Source: Candidatus Omnitrophota bacterium
GTDB lineage: Bacteria > Omnitrophota > Koll11 > Zapsychrales > Fredricksoniimonadaceae
Length of the DNA stretch: 8,606 nucleotides
Direction: 5' to 3'
Assembly (NCBI GenBank): GCA_023247595.1
Contig: JAHFGF010000046.1
Span: forward strand, 1,356-9,961
The notes under the pieces were generated by a model, which had not been told where the DNA came from, did not search any database, and saw only the letters and a list, made by a program, of their open reading frames with translations. The number at the start of each line of letters is the position of its first letter. The first letter of the stretch is position 1. The position numbers and the translations under genes are program-made. Below are positions 1 through 5,619 of this stretch, one piece after another.

Positions 1-658
1 TCCAAAAAGTTTTGATCTCCAGTTTACGTTCCGATAACAGATCCACCAACACGTCAAAAAAAGTAAATGACGCGATAACCGAAAAGAAAGTCGAAAATTC
101 CCGACGGGCCACGGTTTTAAAGGAAAACCGTATATCCGGCCTTTGCCAATTTTTCAGGCGGGGCCAAAACACCGGGGTTTTCCCTGCCCATTTAAGAAAA
201 ACAGACCCGAATTTATCCTGCAGGAAATCTTCCTCGGTAAAAACGATCCGTTCATAATAGAAATAAAAACCAACGCCGGCTATTAAAACCATCCACCAGG
301 ATTGAACAAAAAGAAAAAGCCCGAACGCGATGAGAAAATTGCCCACATAAAGCGGATTTCTGACAATCGAATACATTCCGGTGGTGTTAAGCGTCTCAGC
401 CGCCTGCCAGTGCACGTTTCTTCCCGACGTTCCCCGGGGCACATACCCGGCGACCAAAGAGCGCATCAATAATCCGCTCAAAGAAACAGAAACACAAAAC
501 CCTTCCCAGAGATTGTTAGCTTGGCTTCCAAAAGCACGCTCAATAGATTCCGATTGAAAAAGCGCGGGAATAAACATAGGAATCGCCAGTAACGGCAGGT
601 AACTTCTCCAGCGAAAAAGAAAGGCGCCCTGCTTTTTAAAACTTTCGTTAAGAGTCAT
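1..658 (-). CDS. ICMT/PEMT-like integral membrane methyltransferase, C-terminus beyond the window
   Basis: An open frame of 219 codons runs from an ATG at 658 to the left window edge without a stop, so the C-terminus is missing. AAGGAAG lies 7 nt before the ATG. The protein is hydrophobic, with probable membrane segments near residues 20-35, 50-70 and 105-135. The signature is SIVRNPLYVGNF (residues 97-108), followed by YYERIVFTEEDFLQDKFG (134-151) and W157. This is the pattern of the isoprenylcysteine carboxyl methyltransferase / phospholipid methyltransferase superfamily, in which an R-[HN]-P-x-Y motif and downstream glutamates form the SAM pocket at the membrane face. The substrate cannot be read from sequence; bacterial members methylate lipids, isoprenoids or unknown small molecules. 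About 50 residues follow the usual end of the family core (after TPVFW, 161-165), so there is a C-terminal extension. The gene is separated from the thioesterase by the 129-bp inverted-repeat element and is probably transcribed on its own. Confidence 0.8.
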   Translation of the reverse strand, partial: MTLNESFKKQGAFLFRWRSYLPLLAIPMFIPALFQSESIERAFGSQANNLWEGFCVSVSLSGLLMRSLVAGYVPRGTSGRNVHWQAAETLNTTGMYSIVRNPLYVGNFLIAFGLFLFVQSWWMVLIAGVGFYFYYERIVFTEEDFLQDKFGSVFLKWAGKTPVFWPRLKNWQRPDIRFSFKTVARREFSTFFSVIASFTFFDVLVDLLSERKLEIKTFW

Positions 659-709
659 TTTGCTTCCTTAATATAGTTAGATACGTGTTTTCAATCATTA
701 CGTTCAATA

Positions 710-762
710 GACCGTTTCTTCACTCATTGTTACGCTTCAACGGCTTACAGCAGAACTGTCCC
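710..762 (+). repeat. 53-nt end module A (left end of the small element)
   Basis: Reading inward: GACCGTTTCT (710-719), 31 nt of unconserved sequence, then CAGAACTGTCCC (751-762). Both core motifs match the other intact copies exactly. The base before the outer motif belongs to ATAG, close to the GTAG seen in module D. Confidence 0.8.
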
Positions 763-797
763 TGTATGCCTTCTCATTCTCAAAAGGGACACTTCTG
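751..797 (-). terminator. Possible transcription barrier: central hairpin of the small element downstream of the thioesterase gene
   Basis: Inner arms 751-762 and 786-797 can pair over 12 positions with one mismatch around a 23-nt loop, and the outer arms can extend the structure. In the minus-strand transcript this follows the thioesterase stop by about 48 nt. There is no long U tract, so it is not a classical intrinsic terminator. It could still end or stabilise the thioesterase mRNA before the methyltransferase gene. This is an inference from position only. Confidence 0.3.
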
Positions 798-838
798 TCA
801 GAAACTTATTATTTTCAATGTCTTCATGAGAAACGGTC
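786..838 (-). repeat. 53-nt end module B (right end of the small element)
   Basis: Read inward on the minus strand: GACCGTTTCT (838-829), 31 nt, then CAGAAGTGTCCC (797-786). The inner motif carries the only substitution (C to G at its sixth base) among the four modules. The spacing is preserved exactly. Confidence 0.78.
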
Positions 839-844
839 CCTTGA

Positions 845-1207
845 CTATCCTGAAACCTTGATCGCTTTTTTCTGCCCCTCTGCATCGACGTTCACAAACA
901 CGATGCCGGTCTCAAACAGCAATTCGTCTTTCCTCGACGGGTCTTTGGCGTTATGAACCCTGATCGCGTAGCTCAACGAGGTCGTGCCTTTCCTGACCTG
1001 CACGACGTCGAAACACAGGATATATCCGACCTTGATCGGTTTGCGAAAGACCACGTTGTCCAGGCTTACAGTTACAAAACGGTTAGCCGGATAATCGAGG
1101 CTCGCGGTGATGTAGGCGAACTCGTCGATCCATTTCAAAAGATAGCCGCCGAAGAGCACTCCCTGCTCGTTCATGAATTCCGGAAGGACCAACTGATAAT
1201 ATTTCAT
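845..1207 (-). CDS. Hotdog-fold acyl-CoA thioesterase (YciA/BACH-like)
   Basis: This is a 120-residue single hotdog domain, the usual size for a stand-alone member. The N-terminal part holds LFGGYLLKWIDEFAYITA (residues 18-35). It matches the family pattern in which a glycine pair precedes the long central helix carrying a conserved aspartate (D28 here). VTVSLDNVVFRKPIKVG (45-61) gives the second conserved strand region with the F-x-x-P-I-x-x-G signature. FETGIVFVNVDAEG (98-111) is the closing strand. Members hydrolyse acyl-CoA to free fatty acid and CoA in the cytoplasm; chain-length preference is not readable. AAGGAA lies upstream of the ATG. A TTGCCT-17-TATAAT promoter stands just before the gene, so it is expressed independently of the upstream cardiolipin synthase gene. 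A truncated sister copy lies at 3524-3646. Confidence 0.85.
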   Translation of the reverse strand: MKYYQLVLPEFMNEQGVLFGGYLLKWIDEFAYITASLDYPANRFVTVSLDNVVFRKPIKVGYILCFDVVQVRKGTTSLSYAIRVHNAKDPSRKDELLFETGIVFVNVDAEGQKKAIKVSG

Positions 1208-1246
1208 TTTTTAAATTCCTTTTCTTAGTTCTTCATAATATGCCGG

Positions 1247-1275
1247 ATTATACAATCATTCGACGGCAAAGGCAA
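1247..1275 (-). promoter_or_regulatory. Sigma-70-type promoter for the thioesterase gene
   Basis: On the minus strand the -35 element TTGCCT (1275-1270, four of six consensus bases), a 17-nt spacer and a perfect -10 TATAAT (1252-1247) occur in the 71-bp gap after the cardiolipin synthase stop. The predicted start near 1240 leaves a leader of about 33 nt. Confidence 0.6.
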
Positions 1276-1278
1276 TCG

Positions 1279-2736
1279 TCACAACACCCCGCTCATCAGG
1301 CGCAGGATAGAATTGCGCAGGCGGACAATGATGGAACCTTGCGTGACATCGGCCAGGGTGACCTCCTTAGACAAGGCCAGATCCTTCTCGATCTGCAGGT
1401 CGATATCTTTGGTCAATTCCTGCTCGTAACACACCGCATTGATCTCGTAATTAAGTTTCAGGCTGCGGATATCAAAATTGGCGCTTCCTATCGAAGAAAC
1501 TTTTCCATCGATCGAAACCATCTTCGCGTGCAAAAACCCCGGCTGATACTGGAATATCCGCACGCCGGCGCGCAGGAGTTCATTAAAATAGGAATACGCC
1601 GCCCAGTACGGAATAGGATTATCCGGAACGCCGGTCATAAGCACAACCACCTTGACCCCCTTCATCGCCGCGGTCTTTAACGCCATCATGAGGCTCTCGT
1701 CGGGAATGAAATACGGCGAGACAATGTAAATATTCTTCTGGGCCGCGGTGATGAACGTAAAATACAGCTGAAGGATGGAATGCCAGGGCGAATCATAACC
1801 GGAGGTCACGATCTGCATCGGCAAATCCCCATTGACCGACGGTTTGTCGCTAATTTCCGTGTAATAGCGTTCTTCAAAGATATCTTCCTTAGGCACGGTG
1901 TTGTACCAATCGATCGCGAAAATAGCCTGCAGGATACTCACCGCTTCTCCCTCGATCCTCATGTGCGTGTCGCGCCACGACTCATATTTCTTCCCGCCGT
2001 CGATATACTCCTGCCCGACATTCATGCCGCCGGTATATCCGATATGCCCGTCGATAACCGCGATCTTGCGGTGATTGCGGTAATTTAAGGTGTGCAACTT
2101 AAAATTCGCGAGGTAATTAAAGAACGGATAGATCTCGATCTTTTCTTTGCGCATCTCATTAATATCGCGTTTTTTAAAGCGCAGGAAACAGCCGGAATAA
2201 TCATATAAGATCCGGACCTCCACCCCCTGGCGGGCCTTCTCGAGCAAGAGCCGCTTGATCTCAAGACCGAGCACATCGGATTGCCAGATGAAATATTGCA
2301 GATGGATGAATTTTTTCGCATTCTTAATGTCATTTTTCAAGCTGTCGAATTTTGACTGCCCGTCGTGAAAAACAACCGTTTTGTTATTGACCGTCAATAA
2401 GGCGCGGGAATTGCGCAGCAAAAGCGTCATCATATCATCCTGATAGACCGTTTTTGTGCTCTTTAACTGCTCGATCAAATCTTCCTGCCTGTCAGAGAAC
2501 GGCTTAAATATCGCGGTCAGATTTTTAGCAATGCCCTGCGGCAATTTTCTCGTGCGGTCATAGTTCCTGCGCCAGTTGCGGCCCGTGACCATATACAGGG
2601 TAAAGCCGATGAACGGAAAGAATGTGATGACAAATATCCAGGCAAACGTCTCCCCCGGATCTTTGTTATCCAGCAAAAGCGGAATGATCGTGCACACGCA
2701 CAGGATGATATAGAGAATAAATAAAAACTCAGACAT
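1279..2736 (-). CDS. cls: Cardiolipin synthase (phospholipase D superfamily, ClsA type)
   Basis: This is a 485-residue, full-length ClsA-type protein. Two N-terminal membrane segments (about residues 3-22 and 30-50) form the PLD-N region, with DPGETFAWIFVITFFPFIG at 26-44. Two PLD domains follow. The first HKD motif is HRKIAVID (H222, K224, D229) followed by GGMNVG; the second is HAKMVSID (H403, K405, D410) followed by GSANFDIRS. All catalytic residues are present. ClsA-type enzymes condense two phosphatidylglycerols into cardiolipin and glycerol; ClsB/ClsC-type relatives can use other donors. The start is supported by GGGA 4 nt before the ATG, immediately after the EEP stop codon, so the two genes are translationally close (8-nt gap) and almost certainly one operon. 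An EEP gene next to a PLD-type cardiolipin synthase recalls the E. coli ybhP-clsB arrangement. Confidence 0.92.
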   Translation of the reverse strand: MSEFLFILYIILCVCTIIPLLLDNKDPGETFAWIFVITFFPFIGFTLYMVTGRNWRRNYDRTRKLPQGIAKNLTAIFKPFSDRQEDLIEQLKSTKTVYQDDMMTLLLRNSRALLTVNNKTVVFHDGQSKFDSLKNDIKNAKKFIHLQYFIWQSDVLGLEIKRLLLEKARQGVEVRILYDYSGCFLRFKKRDINEMRKEKIEIYPFFNYLANFKLHTLNYRNHRKIAVIDGHIGYTGGMNVGQEYIDGGKKYESWRDTHMRIEGEAVSILQAIFAIDWYNTVPKEDIFEERYYTEISDKPSVNGDLPMQIVTSGYDSPWHSILQLYFTFITAAQKNIYIVSPYFIPDESLMMALKTAAMKGVKVVVLMTGVPDNPIPYWAAYSYFNELLRAGVRIFQYQPGFLHAKMVSIDGKVSSIGSANFDIRSLKLNYEINAVCYEQELTKDIDLQIEKDLALSKEVTLADVTQGSIIVRLRNSILRLMSGVL

Positions 2737-2744
2737 GATTTCCC

Positions 2745-3509
2745 TTAGAACGTAAGATCAGCAATGACGGGCAAATGATCGGAAGCCCTGCGCGTCAGAG
2801 CATTAAAAGGAACTTTGACGGATGTCACTTCAAAATGTTCGCTAAAAAAAATATGATCGAGCGCGAAGACCGGCAGGACGCTTGAGAAGGTCTTCATTTT
2901 TTTACCGGGCACGTGCGACCTGACTTCTCTAAAACACCGGGACATCTTGGTGCACGTCACGGATTTTGGCCCCGCGTTAAGATCGCCGCAGACAATGATG
3001 GGGCAGTTGTCCTTCTGCGCTTTTCCGAGCCACGTCTCATCCAGAAGGCCGTTGATCTGCATCAGCCTGTCTTTAGGCCGCAGGCCAAGATGCGTGTTAA
3101 TAAAATAAAGTTGTTTGTCGTCTAAGGTAACGCTGCACCAGATGGCGTGGCGGGACTGAAAGAATACATTGATCAACGGGGTTTTAAACTTGGAAGTGAA
3201 ATGCCCGGGGAGTTCTCCCGATCTTTTGATATCAAACGGATAACGGCTCAGAATGCAGATGCCAAAATGTCCGCCTTCAATGGCGATGGCGGGCTGAAAA
3301 TGACTGTGCATGCGCAGATGCTGGGCAATGACAAGCGACTGGTCCGGATTGTTTAATAATCCCGGGCGGACAGTAATTTCCTGAAGCGCGACCAAGTCGG
3401 GTTCAAACTGTTCAATGACCTTCGCGATCCTCACCGGATCGACCCTGCCGTCCATCCCCCGGCAGCTGTGGACATTGTAGGTCATGACGCGGATCTTTTT
3501 AATGCTCAT
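2745..3509 (-). CDS. Endonuclease/exonuclease/phosphatase (EEP) family protein
   Basis: This is a 254-residue EEP domain with the metal-binding and catalytic motifs in order: MTYNVH (residues 9-14, N12), LQE (42-44, E44), INTHLG (137-142, H140), CGDLNAGP (174-181, D176 and N178), LDHIF (217-221) and SDHLPV (243-248, D244/H245). The set is complete, so the enzyme is probably an active Mg-dependent phosphodiesterase or phosphomonoesterase. No signal peptide is evident. Family members cleave DNA, inositol phosphates or phospholipid head groups. The 8-nt spacing to cardiolipin synthase favours a lipid or membrane role (compare E. coli YbhP beside ClsB), which is inference. The ATG at 3509 has only a weak AAAGATAGA upstream, whereas the 40-codon thioesterase remnant ending 14 nt before it has a better ribosome site, so translational coupling is possible. 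Confidence 0.88.
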   Translation of the reverse strand: MSIKKIRVMTYNVHSCRGMDGRVDPVRIAKVIEQFEPDLVALQEITVRPGLLNNPDQSLVIAQHLRMHSHFQPAIAIEGGHFGICILSRYPFDIKRSGELPGHFTSKFKTPLINVFFQSRHAIWCSVTLDDKQLYFINTHLGLRPKDRLMQINGLLDETWLGKAQKDNCPIIVCGDLNAGPKSVTCTKMSRCFREVRSHVPGKKMKTFSSVLPVFALDHIFFSEHFEVTSVKVPFNALTRRASDHLPVIADLTF

Positions 3510-3523
3510 AATAAAATCTATCT

Positions 3524-3646
3524 TTAATCCGTTCGTTTTTTATAGGACATTTCAGCCAATTCGTCGATCCACTTTAAAAGATACCCGCCGAAAAGCGCGC
3601 TCTGCCCGTTCATGAATTCCGGAAGGATGAGTTTATGATGTTTCAT
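3524..3646 (-). pseudogene. Truncated second copy of the hotdog thioesterase gene (N-terminal 40 codons)
   Basis: From an ATG at 3646 the frame gives 40 residues. 22 of the first 29 match the N-terminus of the thioesterase at 845-1207, including the shared LPEFMN and LFGGYLLKWIDE segments. Similarity stops abruptly after the conserved WIDE, and the frame ends with seven unrelated residues and TAA. The catalytic helix end and all later strands are missing, so it cannot fold as a hotdog enzyme. The frame is open upstream to about 3721, but the ATG at 3646 is favoured by homology and by GAAGGGA about 9 nt before it. It lies directly ahead of the EEP gene. It may be a plain relic, or a short leader whose translation now feeds ribosomes to EEP. 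Confidence 0.72.
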
Positions 3647-3686
3647 TCGTTTTAGTTCCCTTCGTAATAATCTATTTACCCGGTCT

Positions 3687-3714
3687 CTGGGCACTGAGTA
3701 CCCCAGCGTCCCAG
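3687..3714. repeat. Short GC-rich inverted repeat (CTGGG/CCCAG boxes)
   Basis: CTGGG at 3687-3691 faces CCCAG at 3702-3706 across a 10-nt loop, and CCCAG occurs again at 3710-3714. It is a GC-rich island in AT-richer surroundings, about 40 bp upstream of the thioesterase remnant. It could be a regulatory hairpin in the EEP operon leader or the remains of another repeat. The stem is only 5 bp. Confidence 0.25.
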
Positions 3715-3743
3715 GCTCCAATTACAAAATCCCTACTTCTTTT

Positions 3744-3989
3744 CTAAATATCCTCTCCCTCGTAATAATCCACGGATGGTTGTTCTTTAACGATAAACCT
3801 AACTTTCGCCCCAATGACACCAACCTTAGGTTCGGCACAACCGACGCCGGCGAGTTTTTTGGAATCCGGATAACCCACGATCTCGGTCGTCTGCATGGTT
3901 GACAGGCACAGATATCGTAATGGTCCCTGTCCGACGCTGAGTGTATCTTTGCAGATCCTGGCTTCAGCCTGCCCTCCTTTATTGCCACT
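3744..3989 (-). pseudogene. Relic or small open frame of unknown function
   Basis: On the minus strand a frame is open from just after a TGA at 3992-3990 down to a TAG at 3744. An internal ATG at 3896 would give a 50-residue product beginning MQTTEIVGYPDSKKLAGVG and ending in an acidic tail. Its composition (VGVIGAKVRFIVKEQ at residues 25-39) reads like natural protein rather than noise. A neighbouring frame over the same bases gives an arginine- and serine-rich shadow. No ribosome binding site precedes the ATG, and sequence upstream of it in the same frame also looks protein-like. I therefore read it as the C-terminal remnant of a degraded gene. The family is not recognised. Confidence 0.35.
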
Positions 3990-4076
3990 TCAGGGAGGTC
4001 GTGACGAGTTTATAAAAACAAACTGAATTCTCTCCTAAACTTCAAGAGGCGAAGTTCATCAACAAACAACAATTTC

Positions 4077-4874
4077 TTATGCTTTCTTGCGCCGTGTTGC
4101 CAATAATCCGATAAGCCCTGAACCAAAAAGGCCCAACGTTGCCGGCTCCGGAACAACTGGCTGTTGATCATCGAGATGCAATCCCACCATGAGTCCAGTG
4201 TACGACCCTTCAATCTCATCAAAGAAAATACTGGGCGAAGAAACCCTTGCCTGCAGAACGCCTATCACAGCATCCGCATGACCGACCGACGGATGTTCCG
4301 CGGCATTGCCGTCAACACCATAAGCCAGTTGACTGAACAGTCCTGGCGTTTTGTTACCGGCACTTAAATCAACGTTGAATTTCATAGGCAATCCCGAGGT
4401 GTCATCGCCCTCGTGAGGAAAATCATTAGTACTTAATTTGCCGGTGTGCGTGAGCGTTCCGTCCCACTTGATGTGATCATTGGGGTCAACAATAATAGCT
4501 GACGACGGATCAAACGTGAGTTTGGAATCAAGCGTCCAGTAATTGCCGAAGACATCAAGATCAAATTCCTGAAACGTGTCCACTTTGACGTTGCTACCTT
4601 CGGCATTAAAACCAAACGCCAACTGCGTCGGGGTCTCTCCCCACATTGAACGTTGCGGAAGCGCGTTGGGCGAAGGGGAACCAAACAGATTTTGGTAGGC
4701 TGTCTGCAGATTAAATTCGGAGGTTTCCTGCCCGTTGGACGGGTTAGTTCCCGTGGATGTTCCTTCAAAAGCTCCATTGGGGTCGTTGGCGATGACAATG
4801 GTGATTGCCTCGGATGGTCGGGACATCATAACAAACATAAACAAAAAACAGACAATCAGGATCGGTATTCTCAT
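4077..4874 (-). CDS. PEP-CTERM sorting-domain protein (exosortase substrate)
   Basis: This is a 265-residue secreted protein. The ATG at 4874 is chosen because GGAAAGGA lies just upstream and a signal peptide begins at once: MRIPI, a hydrophobic core (residues 4-17), and cleavage near SEA (21-23). The frame is open nine codons further up, but that stretch (to 4901) contains the ribosome site. The C-terminus is a textbook PEP-CTERM signal: VPEPATLGLFGSGLIGLL (241-258) is the VPEP motif plus membrane helix, followed by the basic tail ATRRKKA. Exosortase (EpsH/XrtA-type) cleaves such proteins at the PEP motif during export to the cell surface or extracellular matrix. The body (about 25-238) is acidic, Gly/Asn/Asp/Thr-rich, probably beta-structured, and not recognised. 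No exosortase or exopolysaccharide gene lies in this window, which is normal for PEP-CTERM substrates. The FMN reductase frame ends 62 nt upstream, so co-transcription is possible. Confidence 0.9.
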   Translation of the reverse strand: MRIPILIVCFLFMFVMMSRPSEAITIVIANDPNGAFEGTSTGTNPSNGQETSEFNLQTAYQNLFGSPSPNALPQRSMWGETPTQLAFGFNAEGSNVKVDTFQEFDLDVFGNYWTLDSKLTFDPSSAIIVDPNDHIKWDGTLTHTGKLSTNDFPHEGDDTSGLPMKFNVDLSAGNKTPGLFSQLAYGVDGNAAEHPSVGHADAVIGVLQARVSSPSIFFDEIEGSYTGLMVGLHLDDQQPVVPEPATLGLFGSGLIGLLATRRKKA

Positions 4875-4936
4875 TTTTTCCTTTCCGAAACAGAGACACA
4901 ATAGCCGTTGTTATATATTAAACTTCAAACTCCAGC

Positions 4937-5472
4937 TCATCCTCCCACGTGTTTGATGAATTGCTCCAATAATTTTTGCAACTGCGAAAGAGGTTTTTCC
5001 TCTTTAAGCCTGCCTTGTTCATTAAACGCGTTAGGCAAACCCATCATTCCAGGAAACACATGCACGCCGATCGTTTCAAACGGCTGGCGCGTATGCCACA
5101 AACTGCGGACACCACCCAACGCGCCGGGCGACGCGGCCAGTAACAACAAATGTTTATTAGTAGCAACACCGGCTTCTCACGCGAAAGCCAGTCCACCACA
5201 TTCTTAAGAATGCCCGGGATCCCTCCGTTGTATTCGGGTGTTGAAATAATCAGCGCATCCGCGGATGCGATCTTTTTGCCAAGCTTAACCGTAAACTCAG
5301 GGATACCCGATGCGGTTTCCAAATCTCCGTCATAAACAGGCATGTGATAATCCTTAAGATCCACCAATTCAGCGTCGATGCCGGCCTCTTGGACAAGACG
5401 TAACGCTTCGCGCGCAAATTTTTTATTACAAGAGTCAACCCTAAGCGACCCTGCAAAAATAAGCAGCTTCAT
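4937..5472 (-). pseudogene. NADPH-dependent FMN reductase, frameshifted
   Basis: The first frame from the ATG at 5472 (GAGGTGAT 3 nt before it) encodes the N-terminal flavodoxin-like half. It has GSLRVDSCNKK (residues 8-18, phosphate-binding loop), STPEYNGGIPGILKNVVDWLSR (split 77-86 and 87-98, the family's FMN-contact signature) and EKPVLL. It then runs into an unrelated tail ending at 5044. The expected C-terminal half continues in another frame from about 5161 to a TGA at 4937: LLLLAASPGALGGVRS, then a segment ending GVHVFPGMMGLPNAF. Adding one base near 5158-5163 restores a single frame of about 178 residues, the normal length for this family. The enzyme would reduce FMN or quinones with NAD(P)H in the cytoplasm. 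Both halves are otherwise well preserved and the promoter is intact, so the shift is either very recent or an assembly error. Confidence 0.85.
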
Positions 5473-5525
5473 AAGATCACCTCAATAATGACAATAAAAT
5501 TATTTTGGATAATTTAGTGAAGCCA

Positions 5526-5554
5526 ATTATAGCCGTTCCGCTTTAGAAAGTAAA
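5526..5554 (-). promoter_or_regulatory. Sigma-70-type promoter for the FMN reductase gene
   Basis: On the minus strand TTTACT (5554-5549, four of six consensus bases), a 17-nt spacer and a perfect TATAAT (5531-5526) stand about 54 bp upstream of the start codon. AT-rich sequence upstream could act as an UP element. This is the best promoter in the window and may also serve the PEP-CTERM gene downstream. Confidence 0.65.
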
Positions 5555-5619
5555 ACGCCATCTTAAGACGATTTTAGAAACATTTTGAAGGAAACAAGGC
5601 GGGCGGATTACGGCATAAT

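Larger units (their letters stand above)
710..838. mobile_element. 129-bp non-autonomous inverted-repeat element (REPIN/MITE-like), related to the RAYT element at 6900-8091
   Basis: The element has two nested inverted repeats. The outer pair is GACCGTTTCT at 710-719 and its complement AGAAACGGTC at 829-838. The inner pair is CAGAACTGTCCC at 751-762 and GGGACACTTCTG at 786-797 (11 of 12 complementary). The distance between outer and inner motif is identical on both sides, so each half is a 53-nt module, and 23 nt (763-785) separate the halves. It contains no gene. The same modules with the same spacing bound the RAYT element in this window, which implies mobilisation in trans by such a transposase. 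It sits 6 bp beyond the thioesterase stop codon. No clear target duplication flanks it, as expected for Y1-type enzymes. Confidence 0.8.
3647..4076. other. Gene-poor stretch between the EEP operon and the PEP-CTERM gene
   Basis: These 430 bp hold no gene that can be named. Visible are one short protein-like relic frame on the minus strand (3744-3989), a small GC-rich hairpin with repeated CTGGG/CCCAG boxes at 3687-3714, and a weak 6-bp hairpin at 4038-4056. No convincing promoter for the EEP operon was found. Confidence 0.4.

Noticed and set aside
1240..1680. Long plus-strand open frame opposite the cardiolipin synthase gene
   Set aside because: It is the antisense shadow of a gene with complete HKD motifs and has no ribosome site or recognisable domain; the same applies to the other plus-strand frames, for example at 12-257, 953-1228, 4653-4904 and 8121-8324.
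2446..2455. GACCGTTTTT, close to the outer end motif of the repeat elements
   Set aside because: It lies inside the cardiolipin synthase coding sequence, has no inner motif 31 nt away on either side, and encodes ordinary conserved residues.
3722..3988. 88-codon minus-strand frame ending at 3722
   Set aside because: Its arginine/serine/proline-rich sequence looks like an out-of-frame reading; the alternative frame over the same bases is more protein-like.
4038..4056. Hairpin AACTTC/GAAGTT downstream of the PEP-CTERM gene as a terminator
   Set aside because: The stem is only 6 bp with low GC and no U tract follows on the minus strand.
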